Shown here: positions 27,134 through 37,100 of the stretch, one piece after another
How the letters are laid out: every line of letters starts with the position of its first letter
Position numbering within the stretch: position 1 is the stretch's first letter
Source of the DNA: an uncultured Opitutia bacterium
GTDB lineage: Bacteria > Verrucomicrobiota > Verrucomicrobiia > Opitutales > Opitutaceae
NCBI GenBank assembly: GCA_903839035.1
Contig: CAIMAQ010000076.1
Location: forward strand, 1 to 58,914
Length of the DNA: 58,914 bases
Direction of reading: 5' to 3'
Made by a program: the position numbers and the translations under genes
The notes under the pieces: generated by a model
What the model saw: only the letters and a program-made list of their open reading frames with translations
What the model was told of the DNA's origin: nothing
The model's database searches: none

Positions 27134-27538
27134 ATGCTTAGACGCCTAGTTCTCACCGTCTCAATGGCCTGCCTGCTGGTGTCCACCAGCCATGCCTCCA
27201 CCCCGCCGGCGGAAAAAGCCGCGGCCGCCAACATTGGCTTTGTCCTGTATACCAAGAGTCTCTCACCGGGGACCCTGAACGCGCGCTGGATCTACGGGGA
27301 GACCTACCGCGGCCCGGGCCTCGCGACCGGCGGCCCCCGCGAAGGCTATGTCGGGCACTACCACGTCCGCTACTTCCTCGAGAGCGGCGAGTTTTCGGAT
27401 GAGTACGACCTGGTCATCGAGAAGACCGGTGAGGTCTACCACGTGTCGTGGATCACCGGGGGCAAGGTCAGCGCAGTTGGCGTGGGGATGGAGGGCGAGC
27501 AGGGCCTCGCCGTGGGCTGGCGCCGGGTCGCGGATTAA
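27134..27538 (+). CDS. Secreted protein of unknown function
   Basis: I do not recognise this 134-residue protein. It has a clear signal peptide (LVLTVSMACLLVSTSHAS) and a beta-rich mature part with many aromatic residues and glycines (WIYGETYRGPGLATGG, GYVGHYHVRYFLESGEF, EVYHVSWITGGKVSAVGVGM). The regular strand-turn pattern suggests a compact lipocalin- or barrel-like fold. A purine-rich ribosome-binding site (GAAAGGA) precedes the ATG. It may be co-transcribed with the cupin gene. Confidence 0.65.
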   Translation: MLRRLVLTVSMACLLVSTSHASTPPAEKAAAANIGFVLYTKSLSPGTLNARWIYGETYRGPGLATGGPREGYVGHYHVRYFLESGEFSDEYDLVIEKTGEVYHVSWITGGKVSAVGVGMEGEQGLAVGWRRVAD

Positions 27539-27740
27539 CCCGTTCAATCCTGACCTGAGTCCCGCCGAATAAGAATTTCGCTGATGCATTGCATCTGGAC
27601 CGCGGCCGAAAACGCCGGCGATCCTGCCCGCGACCTCCACCCGCTGGTCCCGCTGGCGCCCTGAGCCGGTGCTCAAACGCAAGCCGGTCTCACCGGCCCT
27701 TCCTCTCCGGCCGTCTTCCTTTACGGAAATAACACCCTCC

Positions 27741-27769
27741 GTCGTTTTCACTTAATAGGTGAAAACGAC
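27741..27769. repeat. 29-bp palindrome, copy 2
   Basis: This has the same left arm as copy 1 (GTCGTTTTCACTTA); the right arm has one change (AGGTG for AAGTG). It ends 12 bases before the start codon of the HTH-like gene, where an operator or a leader hairpin would act. Confidence 0.9.
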
Positions 27770-27781
27770 CAGGGTCACGTC

Positions 27782-28141
27782 ATGACCTCACCTGCCGCCG
27801 CTAGCGTGAATCGGGCGCTCGAACCGGTCGGCGCGCTGCTCGCCGTGGCCCAGGAACTCGCCCGCGCCGCCCGCCAAGGCAGCCGCGCCCGCCGCCGGGT
27901 GCGGTGCGGCTCCACGCTGCGGCCTGGTGCAGGGACTCCCTTGTGGAACGCGTTGGCTGTCTCCATCGCCTCCCTGCTCCGGCCTCACGGGGAAAAATCG
28001 CGCCTGGCCCGCCTGCTCGGGGTCCCCCCGCAACGCGTGCATGACTATTTCGTCCGCCGCCAGGCAGCCCCTGATGCGGAACGCACGCTCCGGCTCATGC
28101 TCTGGCTCTCCCTGCGGCGCGAGGGCATCAACCCCAGCTAG
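27782..28141 (+). CDS. Small HTH-like protein bracketed by two palindrome copies
   Basis: I do not recognise this 119-residue protein as a named family. The C-terminal half (about residues 58-112) looks like a lambda-repressor/XRE-type helical domain: VSIASLLRPHGEKSRLARLL, then GVPPQRVHDYFVRRQAAPDA, then ERTLRLMLWLSLRRE. The segment LARLLGVPPQRVHDYF is a plausible helix-turn-helix. The N-terminal half is Ala/Arg-rich and low in complexity. The gene lies between 29-bp palindromes at 27741 and 28182, with 12 and 40 bases of clearance. Autoregulation or recognition of the palindrome is a hypothesis. Confidence 0.6.
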   Translation: MTSPAAASVNRALEPVGALLAVAQELARAARQGSRARRRVRCGSTLRPGAGTPLWNALAVSIASLLRPHGEKSRLARLLGVPPQRVHDYFVRRQAAPDAERTLRLMLWLSLRREGINPS

Positions 28142-28181
28142 ATCCGCCCACCCCGCCCCAGCCTGCGCCACCGGACTCTCG

Positions 28182-28210
28182 GTCGTTTTCACTTATTAAG
28201 TGAAAACGAC
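28182..28210. repeat. 29-bp palindrome, copy 3
   Basis: Perfect arms with a central T, so it equals the reverse complement of copy 1. It lies 40 bases after the HTH-like gene's stop and in a convergent spacer with the heparinase-like gene. T and G runs (TTTTTTTGGGGGG) follow at 28228. Confidence 0.9.
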
Positions 28211-28308
28211 ATCGCGGCCACGGCCGTTTTTTTGGGGGGCGGGCGGAAGCAGGGGGGCGGTGGGTGCAGGTGATAATGACTGGGTCGGCGGCGGTCGTGG
28301 AGTCCGTG

Positions 28309-30660
28309 CTACCGCAACTCCAGCTTTACCCGCACCGCGAGCTGCCCGCTTCGGCCGCGCTGGGTGAGCGCGAGGCGGGGCTGGGTCTCGCCGTGCAGCG
28401 TTGCGACAAGGTACTGCTCCTTGCGCTCCTGCATGACCTTTTTCCAGATGGGTTCCTCGAGGGGCAGCTGTTCCATGGCGACCTCGATCCCTTCGCCCCA
28501 GGTCAGCGTCGCGCGGCCGCGGCGGCCCTGGATCACGGCGCGGCGGTTTTTCGCGTCGAGCGTGATCGGCAGCGTGGTCGTCCAGTAAAACGTCACGCCT
28601 TCGCCCTGCTCGAGCGCCCAGTCGTCGGTGATCGTGAGCTCGGCCGGAGTCGGTGAGTCCCACGTCCGCGTCCAGCGCGTGAACCAGCCTTCCCAGCCGG
28701 CTTTCAAATCCATCGTGGCGTGAAAACTTGTCGCGTCACCGCGCGCCTGCGGCGTGATGTCGGCGAAGATCGGGTTGGCCGGCCGCGGCCGCGCCCCCGC
28801 GGCGACCGGCACGAGCATGTTGTGCCGCTGGCAGTGCTTGAGGACATCCGCGAGCGGGTTGCTGTAGTCGCAGCTGCCGAAGTCCCGCGCAAACGCATCG
28901 CCGGCGAACTCCAGCACGAACGAGCCCTTGTCCTCGTGCGTGTGCGACGCCCCCGACTGGTTGCCCATCAGGAAGAGTTTCACCCGCTCGCCGCCCAGTT
29001 TCCGGTGCGACGCCAGCTGGCCAATCTTGGGCATCTCGACCAGCGGACGGAACTCCGGGCCCGTCGCCGGCACTTCGCGCAGGAGGTTCTGCGCGAGCAG
29101 CGTCATCGGCTGACCGCCCGTGCGCGCGACCGACTTGCGGAAGATTGTCACCCAGTGCGAATCCGGCATCAGCCATGCGAGGAACGCCGCGCCTTCCTGC
29201 GGGATGTACTGCGCGTCGCAGATCAGGATCATCTGCAGGTCGTCCGCCGTGCTCGCCAGCACCTCAGCCATCTGCGCCGTCGCGCGCATCGCGGCCGGAA
29301 TCAGTTCGCGGCCCACTTTGCCGCGCGCCCGGGCATAGTAGTAGCACGTGATCATCGCCTGCCGCGCCGTGAACGTGAAATACATCGGCCCCTCCGTGTA
29401 CCCGCCGTCGGGCAGCAGGATCTTCGCGAGGTTGTCGTAGAGGTCCGCCAGCGCGAGGTCGGTGTACGGTGCAACCCGTGACACCGCCGGCTTCGGATAG
29501 GGATCCGAGCGGGCCGGCATCGTTTTCTCCAGCACGAGGTAGGCGTACATCCGGCCGGGCATGAACCACGCCGTCTGGTTGCACCAAAACAGATACTCCC
29601 ACCACCAGGTGTTGTAGTTGTTCGTGCCCTGCCCTTCCTCCGCGAGCCGGCGCAGGATCAGCTGCCGGCCATAGTCGGTGAACCACTCGCCGCACAAATC
29701 AAGGATCAGCGCACAGTCGTACATCACCAGGCTCGGCACAAACGCGCGGTGCTCCCACTTGCAGCCCGGCAGCCAGCTGAGAAACGACGGATCCCAGCGC
29801 GTGCTGTGCGCGAGGCACATCGCGTACCGCGCGGCGAGCCGGCCGAGCGTCTTGTCGCGGAACAGCACCGACGCCTGCGCAGCGTTGGCGCCGTGCGTCA
29901 GCAGGTGTTTGCCCGTGTCGCGCTCGCGGCTGAAGCGCGTGTCGTTCCAGAAATTAACATACTCCGTCGTCATTTTCTCCGGCACCAGCCGCCGCGCGTC
30001 CTCAGCCTGGTCCCACAGCGGTGACGCCTTCGGCCCGCCGCCCTTCACCAGCGCAGCCCGGGCCTCCGCCAGTTCCGCCCCCGTGAGGTGCAAGCCGTAG
30101 GCGGGTTCAAACGTCGGCTCAAAGCTCTCGGGCTTGAGATAGTCCTCCCAGCGCTCATCAAACCGCGCCACCTGCCGCAGGTAACGCTCGAGTTGTCCGC
30201 CGTGCTGCAGGCCGATCCAGTTCAGCCAGCCCACGACTCCCGCCGGCTGCTGCGGATCGACAAAAATCTCCAGCGTCAACGCCGTGATCCGCCGCGCCCC
30301 GCCGAGCGGCAGGAGCAGCTCGCGTTTCTGGTGGGCGAAGGGCGGGCTGAGCATCCGTCGCTCCCCCGCATCCGTCCCGGCAACCAGCGCCACGCGCGCG
30401 CCCGGCGGCGCCATCAGCGAAAACATCAGCGTCTCGTAGTCCCCGCAAGTGAGCTCGAGCGTCCGGCTCATCCGCAGTGCGGGCGTCGCGCAATCCGCCG
30501 GCGCCCGTTGCCACTCGTAATGCACCCACGCCCAGCGTTGCACGACCTGCAGTCCCTCGGCGCCGCCGCCGTGCACGGTCCATGCGGGCAGGCCGCTCAG
30601 CGTTTCATCGAAAAACGCCTCAAAGATGGCCTCGGCCGAGTTGATGGGAGTGAGCTGCAT
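28309..30660 (-). CDS. Heparinase II/III-like protein
   Basis: This 783-residue protein resembles heparinase II/III-type polysaccharide lyases. It has a central alpha-helical toroid rich in aromatic residues (NTWWWEYLFWCNQTAWFMPG, LPDGGYTEGPMYFTFTARQA). A C-terminal beta-sheet domain follows with H573-T-H575-E-D in GASHTHEDKGSFVLEFAG and AFARDFGSCDYSNP. In characterised lyases this region holds metal or catalytic residues. No signal peptide is seen. The exact CAZy family and substrate (a uronic-acid-containing glycan is expected) cannot be fixed. It is divergent from the Gfo/Idh-to-transporter gene run, so the two may share control. Confidence 0.75.
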   Translation of the reverse strand: MQLTPINSAEAIFEAFFDETLSGLPAWTVHGGGAEGLQVVQRWAWVHYEWQRAPADCATPALRMSRTLELTCGDYETLMFSLMAPPGARVALVAGTDAGERRMLSPPFAHQKRELLLPLGGARRITALTLEIFVDPQQPAGVVGWLNWIGLQHGGQLERYLRQVARFDERWEDYLKPESFEPTFEPAYGLHLTGAELAEARAALVKGGGPKASPLWDQAEDARRLVPEKMTTEYVNFWNDTRFSRERDTGKHLLTHGANAAQASVLFRDKTLGRLAARYAMCLAHSTRWDPSFLSWLPGCKWEHRAFVPSLVMYDCALILDLCGEWFTDYGRQLILRRLAEEGQGTNNYNTWWWEYLFWCNQTAWFMPGRMYAYLVLEKTMPARSDPYPKPAVSRVAPYTDLALADLYDNLAKILLPDGGYTEGPMYFTFTARQAMITCYYYARARGKVGRELIPAAMRATAQMAEVLASTADDLQMILICDAQYIPQEGAAFLAWLMPDSHWVTIFRKSVARTGGQPMTLLAQNLLREVPATGPEFRPLVEMPKIGQLASHRKLGGERVKLFLMGNQSGASHTHEDKGSFVLEFAGDAFARDFGSCDYSNPLADVLKHCQRHNMLVPVAAGARPRPANPIFADITPQARGDATSFHATMDLKAGWEGWFTRWTRTWDSPTPAELTITDDWALEQGEGVTFYWTTTLPITLDAKNRRAVIQGRRGRATLTWGEGIEVAMEQLPLEEPIWKKVMQERKEQYLVATLHGETQPRLALTQRGRSGQLAVRVKLELR

Positions 30661-30760
30661 GTCGCGCCGCGGAAATTTTCATTTCTTTTCTCTAGTGGCG
30701 AGCGGCGAGTTGCGCCTAGTCTGACGCCGACCGCACTCCCAACCCCTCCCACGCTCCTTC

Positions 30761-31837
30761 ATGGCTGACCAACCCATCCGCTACGGCATCATCGGTGCCG
30801 GCGTCATCGCCAACTACATGGCCCGCGTCTTCACCGAGGACCGCGGCTCCACCGCCGTCGCCATCTCCGACGTGAACGCGGAGGCCGCCGCCAAGCTCGC
30901 GGCCGCGGCGGGTGGCGTGAAAAAAATCTACGCCGACTACCACCAGCTGCTCGCCGACCCGGAGGTCGACGCCGTGTACATCGCCACCCCGCCGTTCCTG
31001 CACAAGCCGATGACGATCGACGCCCTGCGCGCCGGCAAACACGTGCTCTGCGAGAAACCCTTCATGCTGAACCAGGCCGAGGTGCGCGAGGTCATCGCCG
31101 TGCAGAAGACCGTGCCGCAGCTCAAGGTCCTCTGCGCCTCCTCCCGCTACCACGGCGCCGGCATCGCCCTGAAGGCGCGGTCCATGGTCGCCCAGCGCGA
31201 ACTGGGCGAACTCTATCACGTCTCCTACACCCAGGTCACCGGCGCGCCGAAACCCGGCACGACCCTGCCCCCGTGGCGCAACGACCCCGCGAAAAACGGC
31301 GGCGGCATGACCTACGACTGGGGTCCGTATGACCTCGACTGGCTCAGCTGGATCCTGGGCGACCTGTTCCGGCCGCGCGTGGTGTTCGGCACCCTGGGCA
31401 ATTATTTCCCGCTCACGAAGGAGCGCGTGCCGCCCTGCCTCGACGTGGACGGCCATTACTGCGCCCAGATCATCTGCGAGAGCGGCCTGACCATTCTCTG
31501 GGAACGTCGCGCCGCCGAGCATGGCCCGTCGCGCCACACCATCGAGCTGCGCGGGAAAAAGGGCGGCCTCGATTCCTATTTCATGCCGATGCCCGAGAAG
31601 CCCGGCCTGCAGCACTACGCCTACGTCGGCACCGATGAGCTGAAAACCACGGTGCTGCCGGACGCCCCGCCCAATTGGGACGACGCCATCGTCCACCCCA
31701 TCCGCGAGCTGACCGCCGCCATCCGCGAAAACCGCGCGCCGTCCAACACCCTCGAGGACAACGTCCGCATCCACGGCGTGATCGACGCCCTCCTCGCCTC
31801 CGCCAAGACGCAGCAGGCGGTAAAAGTCGTCGCGTGA
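30761..31837 (+). CDS. Gfo/Idh/MocA family oxidoreductase
   Basis: This 358-residue dehydrogenase has Rossmann motif IRYGIIGAGVIANYMARVF and the catalytic EKP motif in GKHVLCEKPFMLNQAEVRE. GGGMTYDWGPYDLDWLSWIL replaces the usual GG..D.G.H segment. It heads a plus-strand run with isomerase, dehydratase and transporter genes. The substrate is probably a sugar or sugar acid taken up by that system. Confidence 0.92.
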   Translation: MADQPIRYGIIGAGVIANYMARVFTEDRGSTAVAISDVNAEAAAKLAAAAGGVKKIYADYHQLLADPEVDAVYIATPPFLHKPMTIDALRAGKHVLCEKPFMLNQAEVREVIAVQKTVPQLKVLCASSRYHGAGIALKARSMVAQRELGELYHVSYTQVTGAPKPGTTLPPWRNDPAKNGGGMTYDWGPYDLDWLSWILGDLFRPRVVFGTLGNYFPLTKERVPPCLDVDGHYCAQIICESGLTILWERRAAEHGPSRHTIELRGKKGGLDSYFMPMPEKPGLQHYAYVGTDELKTTVLPDAPPNWDDAIVHPIRELTAAIRENRAPSNTLEDNVRIHGVIDALLASAKTQQAVKVVA

Positions 31838-31843
31838 GCGACG

Positions 31844-31976
31844 AAATTGAAAGTTGAGGATTGAACGTTGAAAGACCCGGCAGCGGAAACCCGGACGCAC
31901 ACCTAAAAACCACTTCATCGCGCGGGAGCTTCCCGGCTTTCAACCGCATTCAGTTTTCACCGCTCAACTTACAACT
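31844..31976. repeat. Second inverted pair of TTGAAAG/CTTTCAA-type repeats
   Basis: The left arm (31844-31874) contains AAATTGAAAGTTGAGGATTG. The right arm (31936-31976) contains CTTTCAACC, CAGTTTTCACC and CTCAACTTACAAC. The arms are about 60 bases apart and imperfect, between the Gfo/Idh stop and the isomerase start. It uses the same word set as the pair at 2729-2861. Confidence 0.6.
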
Positions 31977-31986
31977 GGCTTCGCTC

Positions 31987-32883
31987 ATGCCCCTCCCCAA
32001 CCCGCTCTACCTCTTCAACAACCACTTCGCCGGGCACCGCCGCAATTACCCGTTCCGCACCCGGCTCGCGATTGCCGCGGATCTAGGTTTCGACGGGTAT
32101 GAGCTGCACCCGATCGAGCCCAACGACGACAAGTCCTGGGACGAGGCCGCCGCCGCGTTCAAGGCCAGCGGACTCAAACACGCCGGCATGTACGTCGTGG
32201 CCAAGGGCGCGACCGACGCGGAGTTCCCCACAATCGACGCCGAGATCGAGCGCACGCGCCGCATCATCGAGCGGCTTCACGCCATCGACCCGCAGGCGTT
32301 CCTGAATTTCACCGTCATGAGCAATCCCGCCGGCACGAGTCCGCCCGACTACCGTGAGGCCGGTTCCGCCAAGGCCGAGCCGCGTCACTGGGAACGCACC
32401 GTCCGCATCGTGCGCGCGGCCGATGACGCACTCGCCGCCCGCGGCATGAGCGGCAACCTCTACAACCACGTCTGGTTCATCATCGACACCCCGGCCGCCG
32501 AGCTGCGCGTGCTGCAGGATGCCGGCGCCAAGGTCATCCGCCCGGGCGTGGCGATCTTCCATTCCCACTTCCACCTCGGCGTCCCCGACTTCCCTGAACT
32601 GATGGCGACGCCCGGCATGGAGCGCATCGGCTATTTCGCCGTGCTCAACGGCTGGCCGAAACCCGCCGAGCCGTTCCGCACGCGTCCGCTCGACGACGGC
32701 AACATCGACATCGCTGCTGCCCTCGGGCTGCTCTGGTCAAAGGGCTACACCAGCCCGATCGTCTCCCAAGCCTACGACCTCGGCGGCGATCCCTACGAAT
32801 CCGCCCGCCGCGCCCGCGACTACATCCGTGACGTCCACGCCCGCTTCCTCCGCAATCCGGCACTGAATCCGGCCACACCCTGA
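31987..32883 (+). CDS. Sugar phosphate isomerase/epimerase-like TIM-barrel protein
   Basis: This 298-residue protein is of the xylose-isomerase-like TIM-barrel family. Typical elements are the N-terminal LAIAADLGFDGYELHPIEPN, a mid-barrel VWFIIDTPAAELRVLQDAGA, and the H-x-H segment GVAIFHSHFHLGVPDFPELM near metal-site positions. Members isomerise or epimerise sugars and inositols using a divalent metal. I chose the ATG at 31987 because the upstream codons read through a repeat. It sits between a dehydrogenase and a dehydratase gene. Confidence 0.8.
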   Translation: MPLPNPLYLFNNHFAGHRRNYPFRTRLAIAADLGFDGYELHPIEPNDDKSWDEAAAAFKASGLKHAGMYVVAKGATDAEFPTIDAEIERTRRIIERLHAIDPQAFLNFTVMSNPAGTSPPDYREAGSAKAEPRHWERTVRIVRAADDALAARGMSGNLYNHVWFIIDTPAAELRVLQDAGAKVIRPGVAIFHSHFHLGVPDFPELMATPGMERIGYFAVLNGWPKPAEPFRTRPLDDGNIDIAAALGLLWSKGYTSPIVSQAYDLGGDPYESARRARDYIRDVHARFLRNPALNPATP

Positions 32884-32900
32884 ATCGATCTTCCGATCCA

Positions 32901-32981
32901 TTTTACAGGAGGGAACAGAGGAAACTGAGCAAAGATACTTCCTCCTTCACCTCACCGTTTCCTCCGTTCCCTCCTGTAAAT
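32901..32981. repeat. Inverted repeat of ACAGGAGGGAACAGAGGAAAC type
   Basis: The left arm (32901-32929) and right arm (about 32950-32981) pair through TTTACAGGAGGGAAC and GAGGAAAC words with few mismatches. It occupies nearly the whole spacer between the isomerase stop and the dehydratase ATG. It shares its terminal TTTACAGGAG word with the repeat at 38616, so it is a second dispersed family member. Confidence 0.8.
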
Positions 32982-32989
32982 ATTAACTC

Positions 32990-34132
32990 ATGAGCCCTAT
33001 CGTCCAAGTCGAGATCGGCCGCTTCGACTATGCGGTGGCGGGGGAGTTCAAGTTCTTCGCGCCCGGCCCCGACGGCCGCGTCACCCGGCCCAGCGTGCTT
33101 GTCCGCCTGACCGATGCCGATGGCTGGACCGGCTGGGGCCAGGCCGTGCCCGTGCCGTCGTGGACCTACGAGACGGTCGAGACCGTGCTCACCACGCTGC
33201 GGCTTTACCTCGCGCCGCTGCTGCTCGGACGCGACCCCGCCGACTTCGACGGCCTCCATGCCGCGATGAACACCGCGATCCGCCCGGCATTTTCCACCGG
33301 CCAACCGTTGTGCAAGGCCGCGCTCGACCTCGCCTGCCACGATCTCGCCGGCAAGCAACGCAACGTCCCCGCCTGGAAACTGTTCGGTCCGCCCGATACC
33401 GCACGTTCCTCGCTCACGCTCAGCTGGACGGTCGCCTCGCCGAAGCCCGCCGTGATCGAGCAGCAGCTCACCGAGGGTCGCGCCCGGGGCTACCGGAATT
33501 TCAACCTCAAGGTCGGCTACCCGCAGTCCGCCGAATATGATCTGGACCTCGCGCGTCGCGTGCGCGCGTTTGCTCCGGATGGTTTTCTCTGGGCCGACGC
33601 CAACACCGGCTACACCCCCGAGCAGGCGCTCGCGATCGCGCCGAAGCTGCGGACCGCCGGGGTGGACGTGCTGGAGTCGCCGTTACCACCCACCGCAATC
33701 CGCGGCTATCAGGCGCTGAAAAAGCAGGGCGCGCTTCCCATCCTCATGGACGAGGGCATCGTCGGACCCGAGGTCGCGGCCGAGTTCATCGCGCTCGGCC
33801 TGATGGACGGCATGGCCCTGAAACCCGCGCGCAACGCCGGCCTCCGTCCATCCGTGCAGATCGTCAACCAGCTCCGCGCGGCCGGGTTGATGATCCTCGG
33901 CTCGGGCCTGACCGACCCGGATTTTTCCCTCGCTGCCGCCACGCAGCTCTACGCGTGGGCCGGACTCGCGTCGCCGTGCGCGCTCAACGGCCCGCAGTTC
34001 CTCGCCGATTCGCTCGTGGGCACGACGCTCGCACCCAAGCACGACGTGCTCACCGTGCCGACCGCGCCCGGACTCGGCCTCACGCCCGATGACCGCGCCG
34101 CGCGTTGCCTCGAGCGCGTGGCCGCGCTCTGA
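32990..34132 (+). CDS. Enolase-superfamily enzyme (mandelate racemase/muconate lactonizing type)
   Basis: This 380-residue enzyme has an N-terminal capping domain and a beta/alpha barrel. Metal ligands are predicted at D203 (FLWADANTGY), E229 (VDVLESPLPP) and D254 or E255 (LMDEGIV), with a base lysine in GYRNFNLKVGYPQ and another in DGMALKPAR. This lysine pattern points to the MLE or sugar-acid dehydratase side rather than true mandelate racemase. With dehydrogenase, isomerase and transporter genes beside it, a sugar-acid dehydratase or a racemase is the best guess. Confidence 0.85.
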   Translation: MSPIVQVEIGRFDYAVAGEFKFFAPGPDGRVTRPSVLVRLTDADGWTGWGQAVPVPSWTYETVETVLTTLRLYLAPLLLGRDPADFDGLHAAMNTAIRPAFSTGQPLCKAALDLACHDLAGKQRNVPAWKLFGPPDTARSSLTLSWTVASPKPAVIEQQLTEGRARGYRNFNLKVGYPQSAEYDLDLARRVRAFAPDGFLWADANTGYTPEQALAIAPKLRTAGVDVLESPLPPTAIRGYQALKKQGALPILMDEGIVGPEVAAEFIALGLMDGMALKPARNAGLRPSVQIVNQLRAAGLMILGSGLTDPDFSLAAATQLYAWAGLASPCALNGPQFLADSLVGTTLAPKHDVLTVPTAPGLGLTPDDRAARCLERVAAL

Positions 34133-34147
34133 TCCGCCCTTCGCTGG

Positions 34148-37100
34148 ATGTTCTCCTCCCACCCACGCCTCCGCCTGCTGCTGAAATTTGCCGCGGGCCT
34201 GGTTGCCGTCGCCGTTGTGCTCACGGGGTTTATGCTCGCGACCGCCGCCCTCTTCCGGCCCGACCTCACGCACCGTCCGGCCATGCCCTCGGCCGCGGAA
34301 GCCAGCGCCGCGCAAACCGCCCGCGCCGCCCGGGTTGATCCCGTCCATCCCCAAGTCATCTGGCGCGACGTCAATTATGCCGAGGGCGCACACGCCGCGT
34401 GGTGGCCGAAGCACGAATCGCCCATCCTGTCCGAGCTCGTGCACGACGGCAAACTGCCGCCCCTCGACCAGCGCGTCGGCCCGGAGCCGCTGGTGCTCGG
34501 GGGCGTGGATGGACTCGGCCGCTACGGCGGCACCTGGCACCGCGTGGCGATCAACTCCGAGGATCTGGAGGGCATCATGCACACCCGACTGTCCTACGTG
34601 TCACTCGTGCGCTGGTCGCCGGAGGGTTACCCGGTCGTGCCGCATCTCGCCAAATCCTGGACCGTGACGCCCGACCAGCGCGTGTGGACGTTCACCCTGC
34701 GGCGCGGCCTGCGCTGGTCCGACGGGCATCCGTTCACCGCCGGCGACATCATGTTCTGGTGGCAGCAGGAGGTGCTCTACTTCAAGTCCGACACCCTGAC
34801 CGACCCCAGCTTCATGCGGCAGTCCGGCAAGCTCGGCCGGATGGAGCAGCTGGATGAGCTCACGCTACGCTTCAGCTTTGACGAGCCCAACGGCCTTTTC
34901 CTCGAGAAACTTGCCAGCGCGGTGGATTACTTCCGCCCCGCGCACTACCTGAGGAAATTCCACCCGGCGTTCGGCGACCCGCAGTTCATCGCCGACACGA
35001 TGCGGGCGATGAACCTTCCGAGCCCCCAGGCCGTCTACAAGCGCATCCAGCACCGGCTCAATCCCGAGCACCCGCGCATGTGGCCGTGGATCTACTGCGA
35101 TTACCGCGCCTCCGCGCCGCAGGCGCTCGTGCGGAACCCGTACTATTTCGCCGTCGACCCCGCCGGGAACCAGCTGCCCTACCTGGACCGGGTGCTGATC
35201 GACGTGAAGGACCAGGCTGTGATCTCCGCCGCCGCGTCCGGCGGGGAGATTTCCATGCAGCTCCGCCACCTCGCCTTCGAGGACTACACCCTGCTCGCCT
35301 CCGAGGCGCCGCGCCGGGGTTACCGCCTGCTGCACTGGTACAACGCCACGCGCACCATGGCGCAGATCAGCCCCAACCAAAACCGCCTCGTCGATCCGGC
35401 CCGACCCGAGACGGCGTGGAAGCACCGCCTGCTGAATGAAAAGACCTTCCGCCAGGCGCTGTCGCTCGCGATCAACCGACCGGAGATCATCGCCGCGGTG
35501 TACAACGGGGTTGGCGAACCCGCGCAAAATTCCCCGGGACCCGACTCGCCGTACGGCAATGAACGACACTTCCACTCGTTCACCGCCTTTGACCCCGCCC
35601 GCGCCAACTCGCTGCTCGACGGCCTGCAGCTCGCGCACCGCGACCGCGAGGGCTTCCGGACTTTTCCCGACGGCACGCGCATGACGTGGTTCCTCAACCT
35701 CGCGAGCAGCTTTCCCCCGGACGCCGCCCAGTTTGTGGCCGACCAGTGGTCCCGCGTGGGACTCCGCACGGTCGTGCAGATCCATGTCCGCACGCTCTGG
35801 CAGGTCGAGCAGGCCGGGCTGGAGCACGATTTTACCTTCTGGCCGGGGCTGGAGGAATTCATGCCGATGCTCGAGCCGCGCTATTTCGTGCCGGTCAACG
35901 GCTCGTCGTTTTTCGCCCCCGCCTGGGGCCGCTGGTACCAGCATGGCGGCCTGCAAGGCAGTCCCGAGGCCACCCGCCCCGGACTCGAGGCGCCGCCGCC
36001 CGGCCATCCGGCCCGCCGGGCCATGGAACTCTACGATCTCGCGCAGACCGCGCCTACCGCCGCCGCGCGGATGGACTACTTTCGCCAGATCCTTGATCTC
36101 GCCGCCGAAAACATCTGGTCCATCAACATCGCCACCGCCCCGCCCGGGCTCGTCGTGGTGAAGGACGGTTTCCACAACGTCCCAGTCCGCGCGCTCTCCG
36201 GCTATTTCTACATGACGCCGGGCAACACCGGCCTCGAAACGTATTTCTGGGACACGCCAAACGACACGCCCGCCGCCGTGGCGCAGATCAAGCACTCTAT
36301 CGCCGAACCCTCGCTGCTGCCCCGCTCCGCCGCCGGCCGCGCCGCCGCCGCGGCTTCCGGCCCCACCGCCGGGCACTGGATCCTTTGGGCGCTTTCCCTC
36401 GGCGCGGTGGTGGCCTTTGGCATCGTGGCCGCGCGCCACCCGTTTCTCTGGCGGCGCGGGCTCGTGCTGGTGCCCACGCTCCTGGTCATCTCGGTCATCG
36501 TCTTCACCATCGTCCAGCTGCCGCCCGGCGATTTCATCACCTCCAAGACCCTCGAGCTCTCGCTCAACGGCGATGCCAACGCCGGCGCTCTGTTGGCGGA
36601 CCTCCGCAAGACCTTCCGTTTCGATGAGCCCGCCTGGTCCCAGTACCTGCACTGGATGGGCTTTCCCTGGTTTGTGCACTTCGACCCCGCGGACACCGGG
36701 CTGCTGCAGGGCAATCTCGGCCGCTCGATGGAGAGCAGCCTGCCGGTGAACGAAATCCTCGGCGACCGGCTGCTGCTGACCTTCGTGATCTCGGTGCTCA
36801 CCATCCTGTTCACCTGGGTGCTCGCGATCCCCATCGGCATCTACTCCGCGGTGAGGCGCTATACCTGGGGCGACTACGGGCTCACCCTGCTCGGTTTCAT
36901 CGGCATGTCCGTGCCGCCGTTCCTGCTCGCCCTGGTGCTGATGTGGGCGAGCACGGAGTATCTCGGCATCAGTGTTTCCGGACTGTTTAGCGTGCACTAT
37001 GCCGCCGACCCCGTCTGGTCCTGGGGCAAGGTCATGGACCTGTTCCAGCACGTCTGGGTCGCCGTCATCGTGCTCGGCGTCGGCAGCACCGCCGTGATGG

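Noticed and set aside
27582-27662. 26-codon frame MHCIWTAAENAGDPARDLHP... in the spacer before the HTH-like gene
   Set aside because: Too short, no ribosome-binding site and no recognisable motif; it also contains a 13-base GATGCA/TGCATC palindrome that could be chance.
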